In this document: positions 10,001 to 18,030 of the stretch, piece by piece | Numbering within the stretch: position 1 is the first letter of the stretch | Layout of the letters: every line of letters starts with the position of its first letter | Source: Sphingomonas sp. BK580 | GTDB lineage: Bacteria; Pseudomonadota; Alphaproteobacteria; Sphingomonadales; Sphingomonadaceae | Assembly (NCBI RefSeq): GCF_014194975.1 | Contig: NZ_JACIAY010000003.1 | Span: 248,001-312,000 of the forward strand | Direction of reading: 5' to 3' | DNA length: 64,000 bases | The notes under the pieces: model-generated | Database searches by the model: none | Told to the model about the DNA's origin: nothing | The model's input: only the letters and a program-made list of their open reading frames with translations | Translations under genes and position numbers: made by a program

Positions 10001-10496
10001 AGGTGGCATGGAGCCGATCGGCATAAGCGATCGCGCGCGCGGGCTGGTCCTCGGCGAACAGTCGCGCCACGCCGCCCTCGGCGCCCGCGGTGAGCGCGAT
10101 CAGCCCGGCGGCGTGGCGCTCGAGGATCTCGAAGCCGACGTGCGGCGCCAGCTCGAGCGGACGGTCGAGATGCGCGTGGCTGACCAAGGCGCAGAGGTTG
10201 TCGTAGCCCGCCGCGTCCTGCGCGTAGAGCGCGATCCAGTCGACGACCGTCGCGGCGCCCTCGGGCATGTCGGGCCGGGCCACGCCCAGCATCGTGCCGA
10301 TCACCGGTTGGACGCCCGCACCTCTCGCGGCGTCCGAGAAGGCCATGGCGGCGTAGAGGCCGTTGCGATCGGTCAGCGCCGCGGCGGGGAAGCCGAGCTT
10401 GGCGGCGCGCTTGGCGATCGCCTTGGGCTCGATCGCGCCATCGAGCATGGTGTAGCTGGAGAAGATGCGGAGCGGCACGAAGCCCGAATGTGGCAT
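7002..10496 (-). CDS. dnaE: DNA polymerase III alpha subunit
   Basis: 1164 residues, full length for the DnaE1 replicative polymerase. Order of domains: PHP (residues 1-280), polymerase palm/fingers, with the catalytic aspartates in PDFDIDF near residue 400 and a segment [12 protein letters not shown] just before, then the beta-binding and OB-fold region towards the C-terminus ([16 protein letters not shown]). FGYG-type motif [26 protein letters not shown] is complete. The PHP metal sites look lost: the first motif reads [11 protein letters not shown] where active PHP domains have His residues, so proofreading presumably comes from a separate epsilon subunit. It is monocistronic and convergent with the TetR gene. 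Confidence 0.97.
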   Translation of the reverse strand: [1164 protein letters not shown]

Positions 10497-10597
10497 CGCT
10501 CCTAGCTAAGCCTCGCGACCCGATTCGGCCAGCCGCCGCGCGACCGCCGGAACCCGGCCCGCGCCGGCCCGTTCGCCGGCGCAGCAGGAGGACGGAC

Positions 10598-11176
10598 ATG
10601 AGCGATGTTAGAGGCGTGCCGCGCGCGATGGGCGCCGGCTGGGGCTGGATCATGGCCTATGGCGTGGTGTCGGTGCTGGTCGGTTTGGCGGCGATCATCT
10701 GGCCCTATGTGGCGACCTACGCCGCGACGGTGGTGATCGGGACGCTGTTCTTCATCTCGGGGGTGTTCTCGATCGCGGCGGGCGTGTTCGGTCATGGCAG
10801 CGAGAGCCGCCTCTACGCCCTGCTGTTCGGCGTCCTCTCCGTCGTCGTGGGTGCGATCATGGTGTTCGAGCCGATCACCGGCGCGGTGTCGCTGACCTTG
10901 ATGGTGGCGGTGTGGCTCGGCGTGCGCGGCGTGCTGGAGATCGTCGCGGGCACGCGGATGCGGCGCCGACGCGTCATGATGATCGTGCTGGGGGCCATCA
11001 ACCTGCTGCTGGCGTTGTTCATCCTGATGACGGTGCCGTGGTCGGCGCTGACGCTGCCGGGCTATGTGCTGGGGATCAGCTTCCTGTTCGGCGGCGTGAC
11101 CGCGATCGCCGCGGCGAGCGATCACCGCAGCGGCGCGAGCGCCTTCGCGGTACCCGAGGAGATGGTGCAGCAGTGA
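10598..11176 (+). CDS. HdeD-like (DUF308) six-helix membrane protein
   Basis: 192 residues with about six hydrophobic segments in pairs, typical of the HdeD/DUF308 inner-membrane family: GWIMAYGVVSVLVGLAAIIW, TVVIGTLFFISGVFSIAAGV, LLFGVLSVVVGAIMVF, a further LTLMVAVWLGVRGVLEIVAG, then VMMIVLGAINLLLALFIL and YVLGISFLFGGVTAIAA. E. coli HdeD is linked to acid resistance at high cell density; function here is not shown. The ATG at 10598 follows an AGGAGGA site (10586-10592). A perfect 7-bp hairpin GCGCCGG/CCGGCGC (10561-10582) sits just before that site. An in-frame extension to 10490 is Arg/Pro-rich and runs into the divergent dnaE start, so it was rejected. Confidence 0.85.
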   Translation: MSDVRGVPRAMGAGWGWIMAYGVVSVLVGLAAIIWPYVATYAATVVIGTLFFISGVFSIAAGVFGHGSESRLYALLFGVLSVVVGAIMVFEPITGAVSLTLMVAVWLGVRGVLEIVAGTRMRRRRVMMIVLGAINLLLALFILMTVPWSALTLPGYVLGISFLFGGVTAIAAASDHRSGASAFAVPEEMVQQ

Positions 11177-11347
11177 GGGGCAACGCGTCGGAGCGCGCCC
11201 TTGCCCCATCCTCGCGGCGTCCGGCGGTGGTCTCGGAATGCACGATATCGCGCGCGCCTTGACCGATAGGTGTGTGGCGGGGGCAATCCCGAAGCAAGTT
11301 CAGGATGACGCGGTCGGTGCGAGGCGGTGCGTTGCCCCGTCCGGCCG
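11177..11347. repeat. Convergent gap with a 10-bp inverted repeat at its ends
   Basis: Between the converging HdeD-like and glutathione peroxidase genes. GGGGCAACGC at 11177-11186 is the exact reverse complement of GCGTTGCCCC at 11329-11338, and a nearer partial partner TTGCCCC lies at 11201-11207. A T-rich tail is missing, so intrinsic termination is not clear. No gene is seen. Confidence 0.4.
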
Positions 11348-11827
11348 CTACAGCAGCGCCTCGATCTCGGCCCGCAGCGCCTCGGGCGCGGTGGTCGGCG
11401 CGTAGCGGCGCACCGTCTCGCCATCGCGCGCGACCAAGAATTTGGTAAAATTCCACTTGATCGCGCGCGAACCCAGCAGCCCCGGCGCGGCGCGCTTGAG
11501 CCGCTCGAACAACGGGGCCGCACCCGCGCCGTTGACCTTGACCTTGGCGAAGATCGGGAAGGTCACGTCGTAGTGGGTAGAGCAGAAGGTCGCGATCTCG
11601 GCGGCGTCGCCCGGCTCCTGCGCGCCGAACTGGTTGCACGGGAAGCCCAGCACCACCAGCCCGCGCTCGCCATAAGCACGATACAGCTCCTCCAGCCCGG
11701 CATATTGCGGCGTGAACCCGCACTCGGACGCGGTGTTGACCACCAGCAGCACCCTGCCCGCATAGTCCGCGAGCGACTGCTCGCCGCCGTCGGCCGTCCT
11801 CACGCTCAGGTCGGTGATCACGCTCAT
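11348..11827 (-). CDS. Glutathione peroxidase family protein
   Basis: 159 residues of the cysteine-type glutathione peroxidase family (thiol-dependent reduction of peroxides). The catalytic block reads NTASECGFTPQYAGLEELY, with Cys in place of the selenocysteine of animal enzymes. The second signature LGFPCNQFGAQEPG and the WNFTKFLV tryptophan motif are complete, giving the Cys/Gln/Trp/Asn active site. The ATG at 11827 overlaps the stop of the GNAT gene by 4 nt, making this the last gene of the lolC-lolD-GNAT-gpx run. The longer frame back to 11875 lies inside the GNAT gene and was not used. Thioredoxin is the usual reductant for bacterial enzymes of this type. Confidence 0.92.
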   Translation of the reverse strand: MSVITDLSVRTADGGEQSLADYAGRVLLVVNTASECGFTPQYAGLEELYRAYGERGLVVLGFPCNQFGAQEPGDAAEIATFCSTHYDVTFPIFAKVKVNGAGAAPLFERLKRAAPGLLGSRAIKWNFTKFLVARDGETVRRYAPTTAPEALRAEIEALL

Positions 11828-12414
11828 CCGTGCCTCCGCAGCAGGAACTCGATGTTGGTCCGCACGCCGGGCCACTCGCTCGCGATGATCGAGTAGACCA
11901 CCAGGTCACGCACCCGCCCGTTGAACAACTGGTGCGAGCGCAGCACGCCGTCGCGCTTGGCGCCGAGCCGCTCGATCGCGGCCTGCGAACGCTTGTTGAA
12001 CCAGTCGGTGCGGATCTGCACCACCTGGCAGCCGAGCGCGTCGAAGGCGTGACCGAGCAGCAGCAGCTTGGCCTCGGTATTGACCCCGGTGCGCTGCACC
12101 GAGCGCGCGTAGAAGGTGCCGCCGATCTCGACCCGGCGGTGCGCCTCGCTCATCCGCATCAGCCGCGTGAGGCCGACGACGCGACCGTCCGGCGTCTCCA
12201 CCGCGAACGGCAGCGCGCGACCGAAGTCACGCTCGCGCAGCGCGGCGGCGACGAAGGCGTCGGGATCGGTCAGGCCGGAGACGTTGGCGAAGAACAACTC
12301 GGTCAGGTCGCCATCCTCCGCCGCCGCGGCGAGCGCGGGTGCGTCCTCCGGAGTGAGCGGGCGGAGCACCACGTGCTGCCCGACCAGCCGCGGCGTCTCG
12401 CGCCAGCGGCTCAC
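11824..12414 (-). CDS. GNAT family N-acetyltransferase (RimJ/RimL-like)
   Basis: 196 residues, related to the RimJ/RimL group of acetyl-CoA-dependent transferases that act on protein N-termini or small amines. It starts with [19 protein letters not shown], the usual first strand and helix, has [22 protein letters not shown] in the middle, and ends with [32 protein letters not shown], where the [12 protein letters not shown] segment is the standard C-terminal acetyl-CoA-side helix of the group. The substrate is unknown. It overlaps lolD (4 nt) upstream and the peroxidase (4 nt) downstream, so it is translated with the lipoprotein transport genes. Confidence 0.85.
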   Translation of the reverse strand: MSRWRETPRLVGQHVVLRPLTPEDAPALAAAAEDGDLTELFFANVSGLTDPDAFVAAALRERDFGRALPFAVETPDGRVVGLTRLMRMSEAHRRVEIGGTFYARSVQRTGVNTEAKLLLLGHAFDALGCQVVQIRTDWFNKRSQAAIERLGAKRDGVLRSHQLFNGRVRDLVVYSIIASEWPGVRTNIEFLLRRHG

Positions 12415-13139
12415 GCGATCGTGCCCTCGTGCAGCCGCACGACGCGGTCCATCTTGGCGGCGAGCCGCTCGTTGTGTGTCGCCACCAGCGCCGCCGAGCC
12501 CTCGCCGCGCACCAGCCGCAGGAACTCGGCGAGCACGACGTCGGCGGTATGCTCGTCGAGGTTGCCGGTCGGCTCGTCGGCCAGCACCAGCGCGGGCCGG
12601 TTGGCGAGCGCGCGCGCCACCGCGACCCGCTGCTGCTCGCCGCCCGAGAGCTGCGCCGGCCGATGCGTCAGCCGGTGCCCGACGCCGAGCGCGGTGAGCA
12701 GCTCCGCGGCACGCTCCTCCGCCGGCGCGCGCTCGGCGCCGTGGATCAGCTGCGGCAGCACCACGTTCTCGATCGCGTTGAAGTCGGGCAGCAGGTGGTG
12801 GAACTGGTAGACGAAGCCGAGCCGGTCGCGCCGCATCGCGGTGCGCCCGGCGGCGTCGAGCTGCGCCGCCTCCACGCCGCCGATCCGGATCGATCCGGCG
12901 AAACCGCCCTCGAGCAGCCCGACCGCCTGGAGCAAGGTCGACTTGCCCGAGCCGGACGGACCCAGCAGCGCGACGATCTCGCTCGGCGCGATGGCGAGGT
13001 CGACGCCGCGCAGCACGTGGATCGTCGCCCCGCCCTGGGTGAAGCTGCGCGCCAGGCCGCTCGTCTGGAGGACCGCCTCACTCGCACCGGTACGCAGCAT
13101 CGCCTCACTCCCAACGGTGCGCGGCATCGCCTCACTCAT
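12411..13139 (-). CDS. lolD: Lipoprotein-releasing ABC transporter ATP-binding protein
   Basis: ATPase of the LolCDE complex, which extracts outer-membrane lipoproteins from the inner membrane and hands them to LolA. Walker [12 protein letters not shown], the LolD-typical [19 protein letters not shown]-loop region, signature [15 protein letters not shown] and Walker [16 protein letters not shown] are all complete. 242 residues, about 18 longer than usual: the N-terminus is a threefold 9-residue repeat ([27 protein letters not shown]), so initiation could occur at any of three ATGs (13139, 13127, 13100). The first ATG overlaps the lolC stop by 8 nt, which suggests translational coupling. Confidence 0.92.
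   Translation of the reverse strand: MSEAMPRTVGSEAMLRTGASEAVLQTSGLARSFTQGGATIHVLRGVDLAIAPSEIVALLGPSGSGKSTLLQAVGLLEGGFAGSIRIGGVEAAQLDAAGRTAMRRDRLGFVYQFHHLLPDFNAIENVVLPQLIHGAERAPAEERAAELLTALGVGHRLTHRPAQLSGGEQQRVAVARALANRPALVLADEPTGNLDEHTADVVLAEFLRLVRGEGSAALVATHNERLAAKMDRVVRLHEGTIA
13056..13136 (-). repeat. Three tandem 27-nt repeats at the lolD 5' end
   Basis: Units 13136-13110, 13109-13083 and 13082-13056 each begin AGTGAGGCG, followed in the first two by ATG. They keep the reading frame and encode [18 protein letters not shown] and SEAVLQTSG. The third unit continues into the conserved LolD sequence (GLARSF), so the first two look like added copies of the original start region. Confidence 0.8.
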
Positions 13140-14382
13140 AGCGCAGCACCTCGACGGGGTCGGTGCCCGCCGCCTTGAGCGCGGGATAGACCGTCGCCAG
13201 GAAAGTCATCAGCAGCGTGATCAGCACGATGGCGATGATCTCGACCGGGTTGGGCTTGGACGGCAGCTCGGTGAGGTAGCGGATCGACGGGTCCCACAGG
13301 TTCTGCCCGGTGATCGCCTGGACCGCGTTCACCACCGATTGGCGGATGAACAGGAAGCCGAAGCCGAGCAGCAGCCCCGCCACGGTGCCGAGCACCCCGA
13401 TCGTCGTGCCCACGGTGATGAAGATCCGCAGCATCGCGCCGCGGCTCGCGCCCATGGTGCGCAGGATCGCGATGTCGCGCGTCTTGGAGCGCACCAGCAT
13501 GATCAGCGACGAGGCGATGTTGAAGGCGGCGACCAGGATGATGATGCACAGCACGGTGAACATCGCCACGCGCTCGACCGCGAGCGCGTCGAACAGCTCG
13601 GCGTTGAGCCGGCGCCAGTCGGCCACCGCGGCATAGCCCTGCACCTTACGGGTCAATGGGGCGAGGATCTCGCCGACGCGGTCGGCGTCGCTGGTCTGCA
13701 GCTCGATGATCCCGACACTGTCCCCGCTCAGCAGCAGCGTCTGCGCGTCGGCGAGCGGCATCACGACATAGGCCTTGTCATAGTCGTACACGCCGACCTC
13801 GAAGATCGCGCCGACGGTGTAGTTGACGTAGCGCGGCATGGTGCCGAACGGCGTCGACGGGCCGAGCGGGTTGATCAGCGTGATCTCGGACCCGATCGTC
13901 GCGCCGAGCTGCTCCGCCAGCCGCGCGCCGATCGCGACATTGTTGCTGCCCGGCGTCACGCTGGCGAGGCTGCCGACGATCACCTTGGAGTTGATCGTCC
14001 GGTTGGCGCGGATATCCTCGGGTCGCATGCCGCGCAGGATGATTCCCTCGGCGCGGCCGTTGTAGGTGACGAACAAGGGCTGCTCGATCATCGGGATCGC
14101 GCTGGTGACCCCCGGGGTGGCCTTCGCCTCGGCCAGCGCGCGGCGCCAGTCCGGCAGCCGGCCGTTATAGCCCTGGATCACGGCGTGACCGTTGAGCCCC
14201 ACGATCTTGTCGAACAGCTCGGCGCGGAAGCCGTTCATCACGCTCATCACGATGACCAGCGCGGCGACACCGAGCATCACCGCGCCGAGCGAGAAGCCCG
14301 CGACCAGGACGATGAACCGCTCACCGCGACCGGGCAGCAGATACCGCCGCGCGATCATGCTCTCGTAGCGCGACAGCAACAT
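13132..14382 (-). CDS. lolC: Lipoprotein-releasing system permease LolC/LolE
   Basis: 416 residues. Membrane part of the Lol exporter: N-terminal helix after [15 protein letters not shown] (hydrophobic [20 protein letters not shown]), a periplasmic MacB-like domain, and three C-terminal helices ([20 protein letters not shown], the segment around [19 protein letters not shown], and [20 protein letters not shown]). The motif [14 protein letters not shown] before the second helix is characteristic of FtsX/LolC permeases. Many alphaproteobacteria have a single LolC/E-type protein, which would fit. The ATG at 14382 was used; a longer frame to 14475 adds an Arg-rich stretch without support. It heads the lolC-lolD-GNAT-gpx operon. 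Confidence 0.9.
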   Translation of the reverse strand: MLLSRYESMIARRYLLPGRGERFIVLVAGFSLGAVMLGVAALVIVMSVMNGFRAELFDKIVGLNGHAVIQGYNGRLPDWRRALAEAKATPGVTSAIPMIEQPLFVTYNGRAEGIILRGMRPEDIRANRTINSKVIVGSLASVTPGSNNVAIGARLAEQLGATIGSEITLINPLGPSTPFGTMPRYVNYTVGAIFEVGVYDYDKAYVVMPLADAQTLLLSGDSVGIIELQTSDADRVGEILAPLTRKVQGYAAVADWRRLNAELFDALAVERVAMFTVLCIIILVAAFNIASSLIMLVRSKTRDIAILRTMGASRGAMLRIFITVGTTIGVLGTVAGLLLGFGFLFIRQSVVNAVQAITGQNLWDPSIRYLTELPSKPNPVEIIAIVLITLLMTFLATVYPALKAAGTDPVEVLRYE

Positions 14383-14903
14383 GCCGCCGCCTCTAGGATG
14401 GCGCGCGCGGCGGCGCAACGGGGCGTGTGGCGGATTCGACACAGAGCTGCCGCAATCGGTTTTGCCGGCGTTCATTTCGGTCGACAGCCGAACGCCGCAC
14501 CAGCATACCTTCGCTCACTGGCACACAGGCAAAGGCCGTGGTTCGGGGAATGTCGTCGAGCTCCGCTTCACACCGAAGCGCGCGGGCAGACGGCGGGATA
14601 GGGGGCTGACGAGCGATCGTCACGCAGGCGCCCGGGTCGCGATGAGCGGCCCGGGCGTTTGCTTTGTGGCGGCAATGTGGTGACGCCACGCGCGCGTTCA
14701 AGCGGGATCGCTGGTGTAGGTCAGCGATCGTCGACGTCGCGCCCCCGGCGCGTCCTGCCCAACTCCATCCGACATCCATGCTGCCGCGAACGCCTCCGAC
14801 GTATCGGATGAAGCATCGAGGATCCCGGTCCAGTGCCGGGAAGGCGCGCTACCGAATGGGTGAACCACGCCCACGGGAGCGGCGCCCGCCGGCCCGCCCC
14901 CGA
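14383..14903. other. 521-nt intergenic stretch, no protein gene seen
   Basis: Lies between the end of the TonB receptor gene and the start of lolC, both on the minus strand. No convincing reading frame on either strand. It contains a strong plus-strand intrinsic terminator (14628-14667), which implies a short plus-strand transcript from within about 14400-14625. No SRP, 6S or tRNA signature was recognised. The lolC promoter should be in the first 60 nt. Confidence 0.5.
14628..14667 (+). terminator. Intrinsic terminator without an annotated gene
   Basis: CGCCCGGG (14629-14636) pairs exactly with CCCGGGCG (14650-14657), and an inner CGC/GCG pair closes the loop further. TTTGCTTTG follows on the plus strand. 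The opposite strand has no T tract after the hairpin, so the signal is directional. No plus-strand gene precedes it. Confidence 0.65.
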
Positions 14904-17357
14904 TCAGAAACTCGCCGACACGGTCACCCCATACGTGCGCGGGTCACCCGGCTGGCCGACCACCAGCCCGGTGTTGCCCGACTGCGTCGCCAGCAGCTCG
15001 TAATAGTCCTGGTCGAAGGCGTTGCGCAGCCACAGGAAGGCGTTGAGCCCACGGTCGCTGCGATAGCCCAGCCGCACGTTCGAGATCGAGTAACCGTCGA
15101 TGTTGGTGTAGATCGACTCCGACGGGTTGCTCGAGAAGTCGGAGCGATAGCTGCCGTCATAACCGAGATAGACGTTGCCACCCTCGCCGCCCAGCGTCAC
15201 CGGCACCGCGTATTCGGCGCCGTAGGAGAAGGCCCATTTGGAGATGCCGGGCAAGCGCTGGCCCGAGATGTCGCAATTGGCCGGGCTGCTCGTGCCGCCC
15301 GACAGCTCGGGCGGGCACGGCGCATCGGTGAAGTCGACGTATTTGGCGTCGGTATAGGCCGCGTTGGCGTAGACGTTGAGCCGCGTCGTCGGGCGGAACG
15401 CCGAGTCGAGCTCGACGCCGCGCGTCCGCACCTTCCCCGCATTGGCGAGATAGCCGCGCAGCACCCCGAGCTGGCCGTTGGTGACGGTCGCCTGATAGTC
15501 CGAGATGTCGGTCCAGAAGGCCGCCAGGTTCACCGTCGCGCGGCGATCGAGGAACTGGGTCTTGAGCCCCAGCTCATAGTGGTTGACCTTCTCGGGCTTC
15601 ACCGTCGCCGCGCCGAGGATAGGATTGTTGCCGGCGTCGAGCGGCAGACCCGAGAGGTTGATCCCCCCCGACTTGTAGCTGCGCGCGTAGGTCGCGTAGC
15701 CGTGGACGTCGGCGGCGAGGTCCCAAGCGGCGGTGATATCGCCTGAGACGTTCCAATTGTCGAAGTCGGGCGCGTAGCTCTGCGGCGCGAGGACGCCGCG
15801 CTGATCGCTGGTCAGCGTGGTCGAGCCGCTGCCCGTCGTCACCACCGAGACGTAGGAGCCGCGCTTCTTGTCATAGTTGACGCGCACGCCGGGCGCGATC
15901 GAGAAGCTGTCGCCGAGATGCCAGGTGAGCTTCCCGAACGCCGCGGCGGAGGTGTTGGTGAAGCCGATCGTGTTGCGCGCGGTCAGCCCGTCGAGGATCG
16001 CCGGGTTGCACGCCGCGCTGCTCGGGCGCGCGCAGCCGTTGGCCCCGAACGGCGGGTCACCCGGGTTGAGCAGCCAGCGGCTCGCCGCGGGGCCCTGCAC
16101 CTGTAGCCCCTGCGTGTCGATCGTCTGGCGGAAGTAGAACAGGCCGGCGACGTAATCGACGCGGTGCTGCCCGTTCGAGGCGACGCGCAGCTCCTGGCTC
16201 ACCTGCCTCTGCTGCGACGGGTTGGCCGACACCGTGGTGATCGGCAGGCCGATGAAATCGCGGTCGTTCGACGGATCCCAGTCCCAGAAGCGCCACGCCG
16301 AGACCGAGGTGAGCGTCGCCGCGCCGAGGTCCCAATTGGCCACCAGCGACACGCCGCCCAGCTCCTGGCGTGCGCGCAACGGCGTGTCGAGGTCGGTGAG
16401 CCGGTCGAAGGCGTTGCGTGACGGTGGCTCGTAGCCGAAGGCGGCGGCGAGCGCCTCATATTGCCGCGACAGCGGCCGTTGCGTGCGCCCGACCCGCGCG
16501 AAGATCTGTGCGCAACAGTCCGGATCCTGGTTGTTGTAATCGCCCGCGAGGGTGAGATCGAGGTTGGACGCCGCCTGCCAGAACAGCTGCCCCCGCACGC
16601 TGCGGTTGTCCTGCGCGTTGACGTAGGCGCCCGTGCGGGTGTTGTAGATCGTGCCGCGCCGAGACGTCACGGAGGCGGATAAGCGGATCGCCAGCGTGTC
16701 GTCGATCAGCGGGCCGGAGACCGAGGCCTTGGCCTGGAGGAACTCGAGGTTGCCCGCGGTGAGCTCGACCCGCGCCTCGGGGGTGAAGCTCGGCCGCCGC
16801 GTGGTGATGTTGATCGCGCCCGCGGTGGTGTTCTTGCCGTACAACGTGCCCTGCGGGCCGCGCAGGATCTCGATCCGTTCGGTGTCGGTGAAGTCGAAGG
16901 TCGCCGAGGCGATGCGCGAGTAGTAGACCTGGTCGACGTAGATGCCGACGCCCTGCTCGATCCCGTCGTTGGTGAGACCGAACGGCGCGCCCAGGCCGCG
17001 GATGTTGGCCGCCGAATTGCGCGGGTTGGTCGAGTAGAACTGGAGGGTCGGCTGGATCTGCGTCAGCCGGCTGACATTGTACGCGCCCGTCTCCGCCAGC
17101 GCGGTGCCGCCGATCACCGAGACCGCGAGCGGCACGCGCTGCACGCTCTCCGCGCGGCGCCGCGCGGTGACGACGATGTCGCCCCCGCCCTGCTGCGCCG
17201 GTCCGAGCCGCCCGCGCTCGTTGTCGCCGCTGCCGTCGTTCGCGCCGCGGACCACCGCATCGTCCTGCGACGTCGTGTCGGCCGGCGCGCCTGTCGTCTG
17301 AGCGGCGGCCGACGGCACAGCGGCCTGCGCCAGTAGAAGCGCGAGCGTCAGCGACAT
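14904..17357 (-). CDS. TonB-dependent outer-membrane receptor
   Basis: 817 residues. Signal peptide MSLTLALLLAQAAVPSAAAQ from the ATG at 17357, which has a GGGG-rich Shine-Dalgarno stretch upstream. A TonB-box-like segment GGGDIVVTARRRAESVQRVP lies near residue 60, followed by the plug domain (ILRGPQGTLYGKNTTAGAINITTR) and a 22-strand-type barrel that ends in GVTVSASF with the terminal aromatic residue expected for BAM-dependent insertion. The plug motifs and the barrel with paired Tyr-rich strands are those of the Sphingomonas receptor group that often imports plant-derived or aromatic compounds, but the substrate is not readable. No neighbouring catabolic gene gives a hint. The longer frame to 17465 lacks a signal peptide at its start. 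Confidence 0.92.
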   Translation of the reverse strand: MSLTLALLLAQAAVPSAAAQTTGAPADTTSQDDAVVRGANDGSGDNERGRLGPAQQGGGDIVVTARRRAESVQRVPLAVSVIGGTALAETGAYNVSRLTQIQPTLQFYSTNPRNSAANIRGLGAPFGLTNDGIEQGVGIYVDQVYYSRIASATFDFTDTERIEILRGPQGTLYGKNTTAGAINITTRRPSFTPEARVELTAGNLEFLQAKASVSGPLIDDTLAIRLSASVTSRRGTIYNTRTGAYVNAQDNRSVRGQLFWQAASNLDLTLAGDYNNQDPDCCAQIFARVGRTQRPLSRQYEALAAAFGYEPPSRNAFDRLTDLDTPLRARQELGGVSLVANWDLGAATLTSVSAWRFWDWDPSNDRDFIGLPITTVSANPSQQRQVSQELRVASNGQHRVDYVAGLFYFRQTIDTQGLQVQGPAASRWLLNPGDPPFGANGCARPSSAACNPAILDGLTARNTIGFTNTSAAAFGKLTWHLGDSFSIAPGVRVNYDKKRGSYVSVVTTGSGSTTLTSDQRGVLAPQSYAPDFDNWNVSGDITAAWDLAADVHGYATYARSYKSGGINLSGLPLDAGNNPILGAATVKPEKVNHYELGLKTQFLDRRATVNLAAFWTDISDYQATVTNGQLGVLRGYLANAGKVRTRGVELDSAFRPTTRLNVYANAAYTDAKYVDFTDAPCPPELSGGTSSPANCDISGQRLPGISKWAFSYGAEYAVPVTLGGEGGNVYLGYDGSYRSDFSSNPSESIYTNIDGYSISNVRLGYRSDRGLNAFLWLRNAFDQDYYELLATQSGNTGLVVGQPGDPRTYGVTVSASF

Positions 17358-17520
17358 CGATTTCCCCCTGTTAGTCTCGACACCGTCCTGCATCGCTGAT
17401 CCCGCATCATCTATCAACGAAGTAGGAGTATCAGGGGGACTTGAAACGCTTCGCACCACTCCCATCTACGAAGCGTGCGGCGCCGCTGGCCGGGCCGCAC
17501 GGACAAAGGCGCCGCGGACG

Positions 17521-17565
17521 ACCGGGCGCCTTGCTTCAAATAGCTCATCGGAGGATTTGAACATG
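17521..17565 (+). promoter_or_regulatory. ROSE-like RNA thermometer in the hsp20 leader
   Basis: In the last 30 nt before the hsp20 ATG, TTCAAAT (17535-17541) pairs exactly with ATTTGAA (17555-17561). Inside, CTC (17544-17546) pairs with GAG (17551-17553) of the Shine-Dalgarno GGAGG (17550-17554), with loop ATCG. The 5' strand reads UAGCU opposite AGGA. ROSE elements of alphaproteobacterial small heat-shock genes use UYGCU opposite AGGA with an unpaired G, so this is one base off the consensus and has the same internal loop. Confidence 0.65.
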
Positions 17566-18030
17566 CGTTTCGACCTGACTCCCTACCGCCGCTCGACCAT
17601 CGGCTTCGATCGTCTGTTCGACATGATCGAGGCGAACGCGCGCGGCGCATCCGAGAATTACCCGCCGTTCAACCTGGAGCGAGTCGCCGACGACCGCTAC
17701 CGCATCACGCTGGCCGTCGCCGGCTTCGGCCGCGACGAGATCGAGATCATCGCGCAGCAGAACCTGCTGCTCGTCGCCGGCAAGAAGGATGATCGTGCGG
17801 AGAATGCGCAGTTTCTCCACCTCGGCATCGCCAACCGCAGCTTCGAGCGGCGGTTCGAACTGGCCGACTTCGTCTTCGTGGAGGATGCGCGGCTGAACGA
17901 CGGCCTGCTGGTGATCGACCTGGTCCGCGAAGTGCCCGAGGCGATGAAGCCGAAGTCGATCGCGATCAAGACCGGCCCGCAGCTCGCCGCGGTGGAGGAG
18001 AAGTCCGCCGACGAGGCCAAAGCCGCGTAA
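17563..18030 (+). CDS. Small heat shock protein, Hsp20/IbpA family
   Basis: 155 residues. ATP-independent holdase chaperone of the class A (IbpA-like) group. Opens MRFDLTPYRRSTIGFDRLFDMIE, the usual N-terminal arm, followed by the alpha-crystallin domain with YPPFNLERVADDRYRITLAV and FERRFELADFVFVEDARL, and the signature LVREVPEAMKPKSIAI near the end. The exact ATG (17563) is set by GGAGG 8 nt upstream; the TTG two codons before is in the leader hairpin. Expression is likely heat-controlled at translation by the ROSE-like leader. It is divergent from the TonB receptor gene. Confidence 0.93.
   Translation: MRFDLTPYRRSTIGFDRLFDMIEANARGASENYPPFNLERVADDRYRITLAVAGFGRDEIEIIAQQNLLLVAGKKDDRAENAQFLHLGIANRSFERRFELADFVFVEDARLNDGLLVIDLVREVPEAMKPKSIAIKTGPQLAAVEEKSADEAKAA

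Noticed and set aside
7065..10505. A plus-strand reading frame of 1146 codons opposite dnaE
   Set aside because: Composition is Arg/Leu/Asp-rich shadow of the dnaE codons, with no start context or family motif. High GC suppresses antisense stops.
14480..14660. Possible SRP or 6S RNA gene
   Set aside because: The GGAAG..AGCAG core of SRP RNA is absent and no long 6S-type hairpin with a central bubble was seen. Only the terminator is supported.
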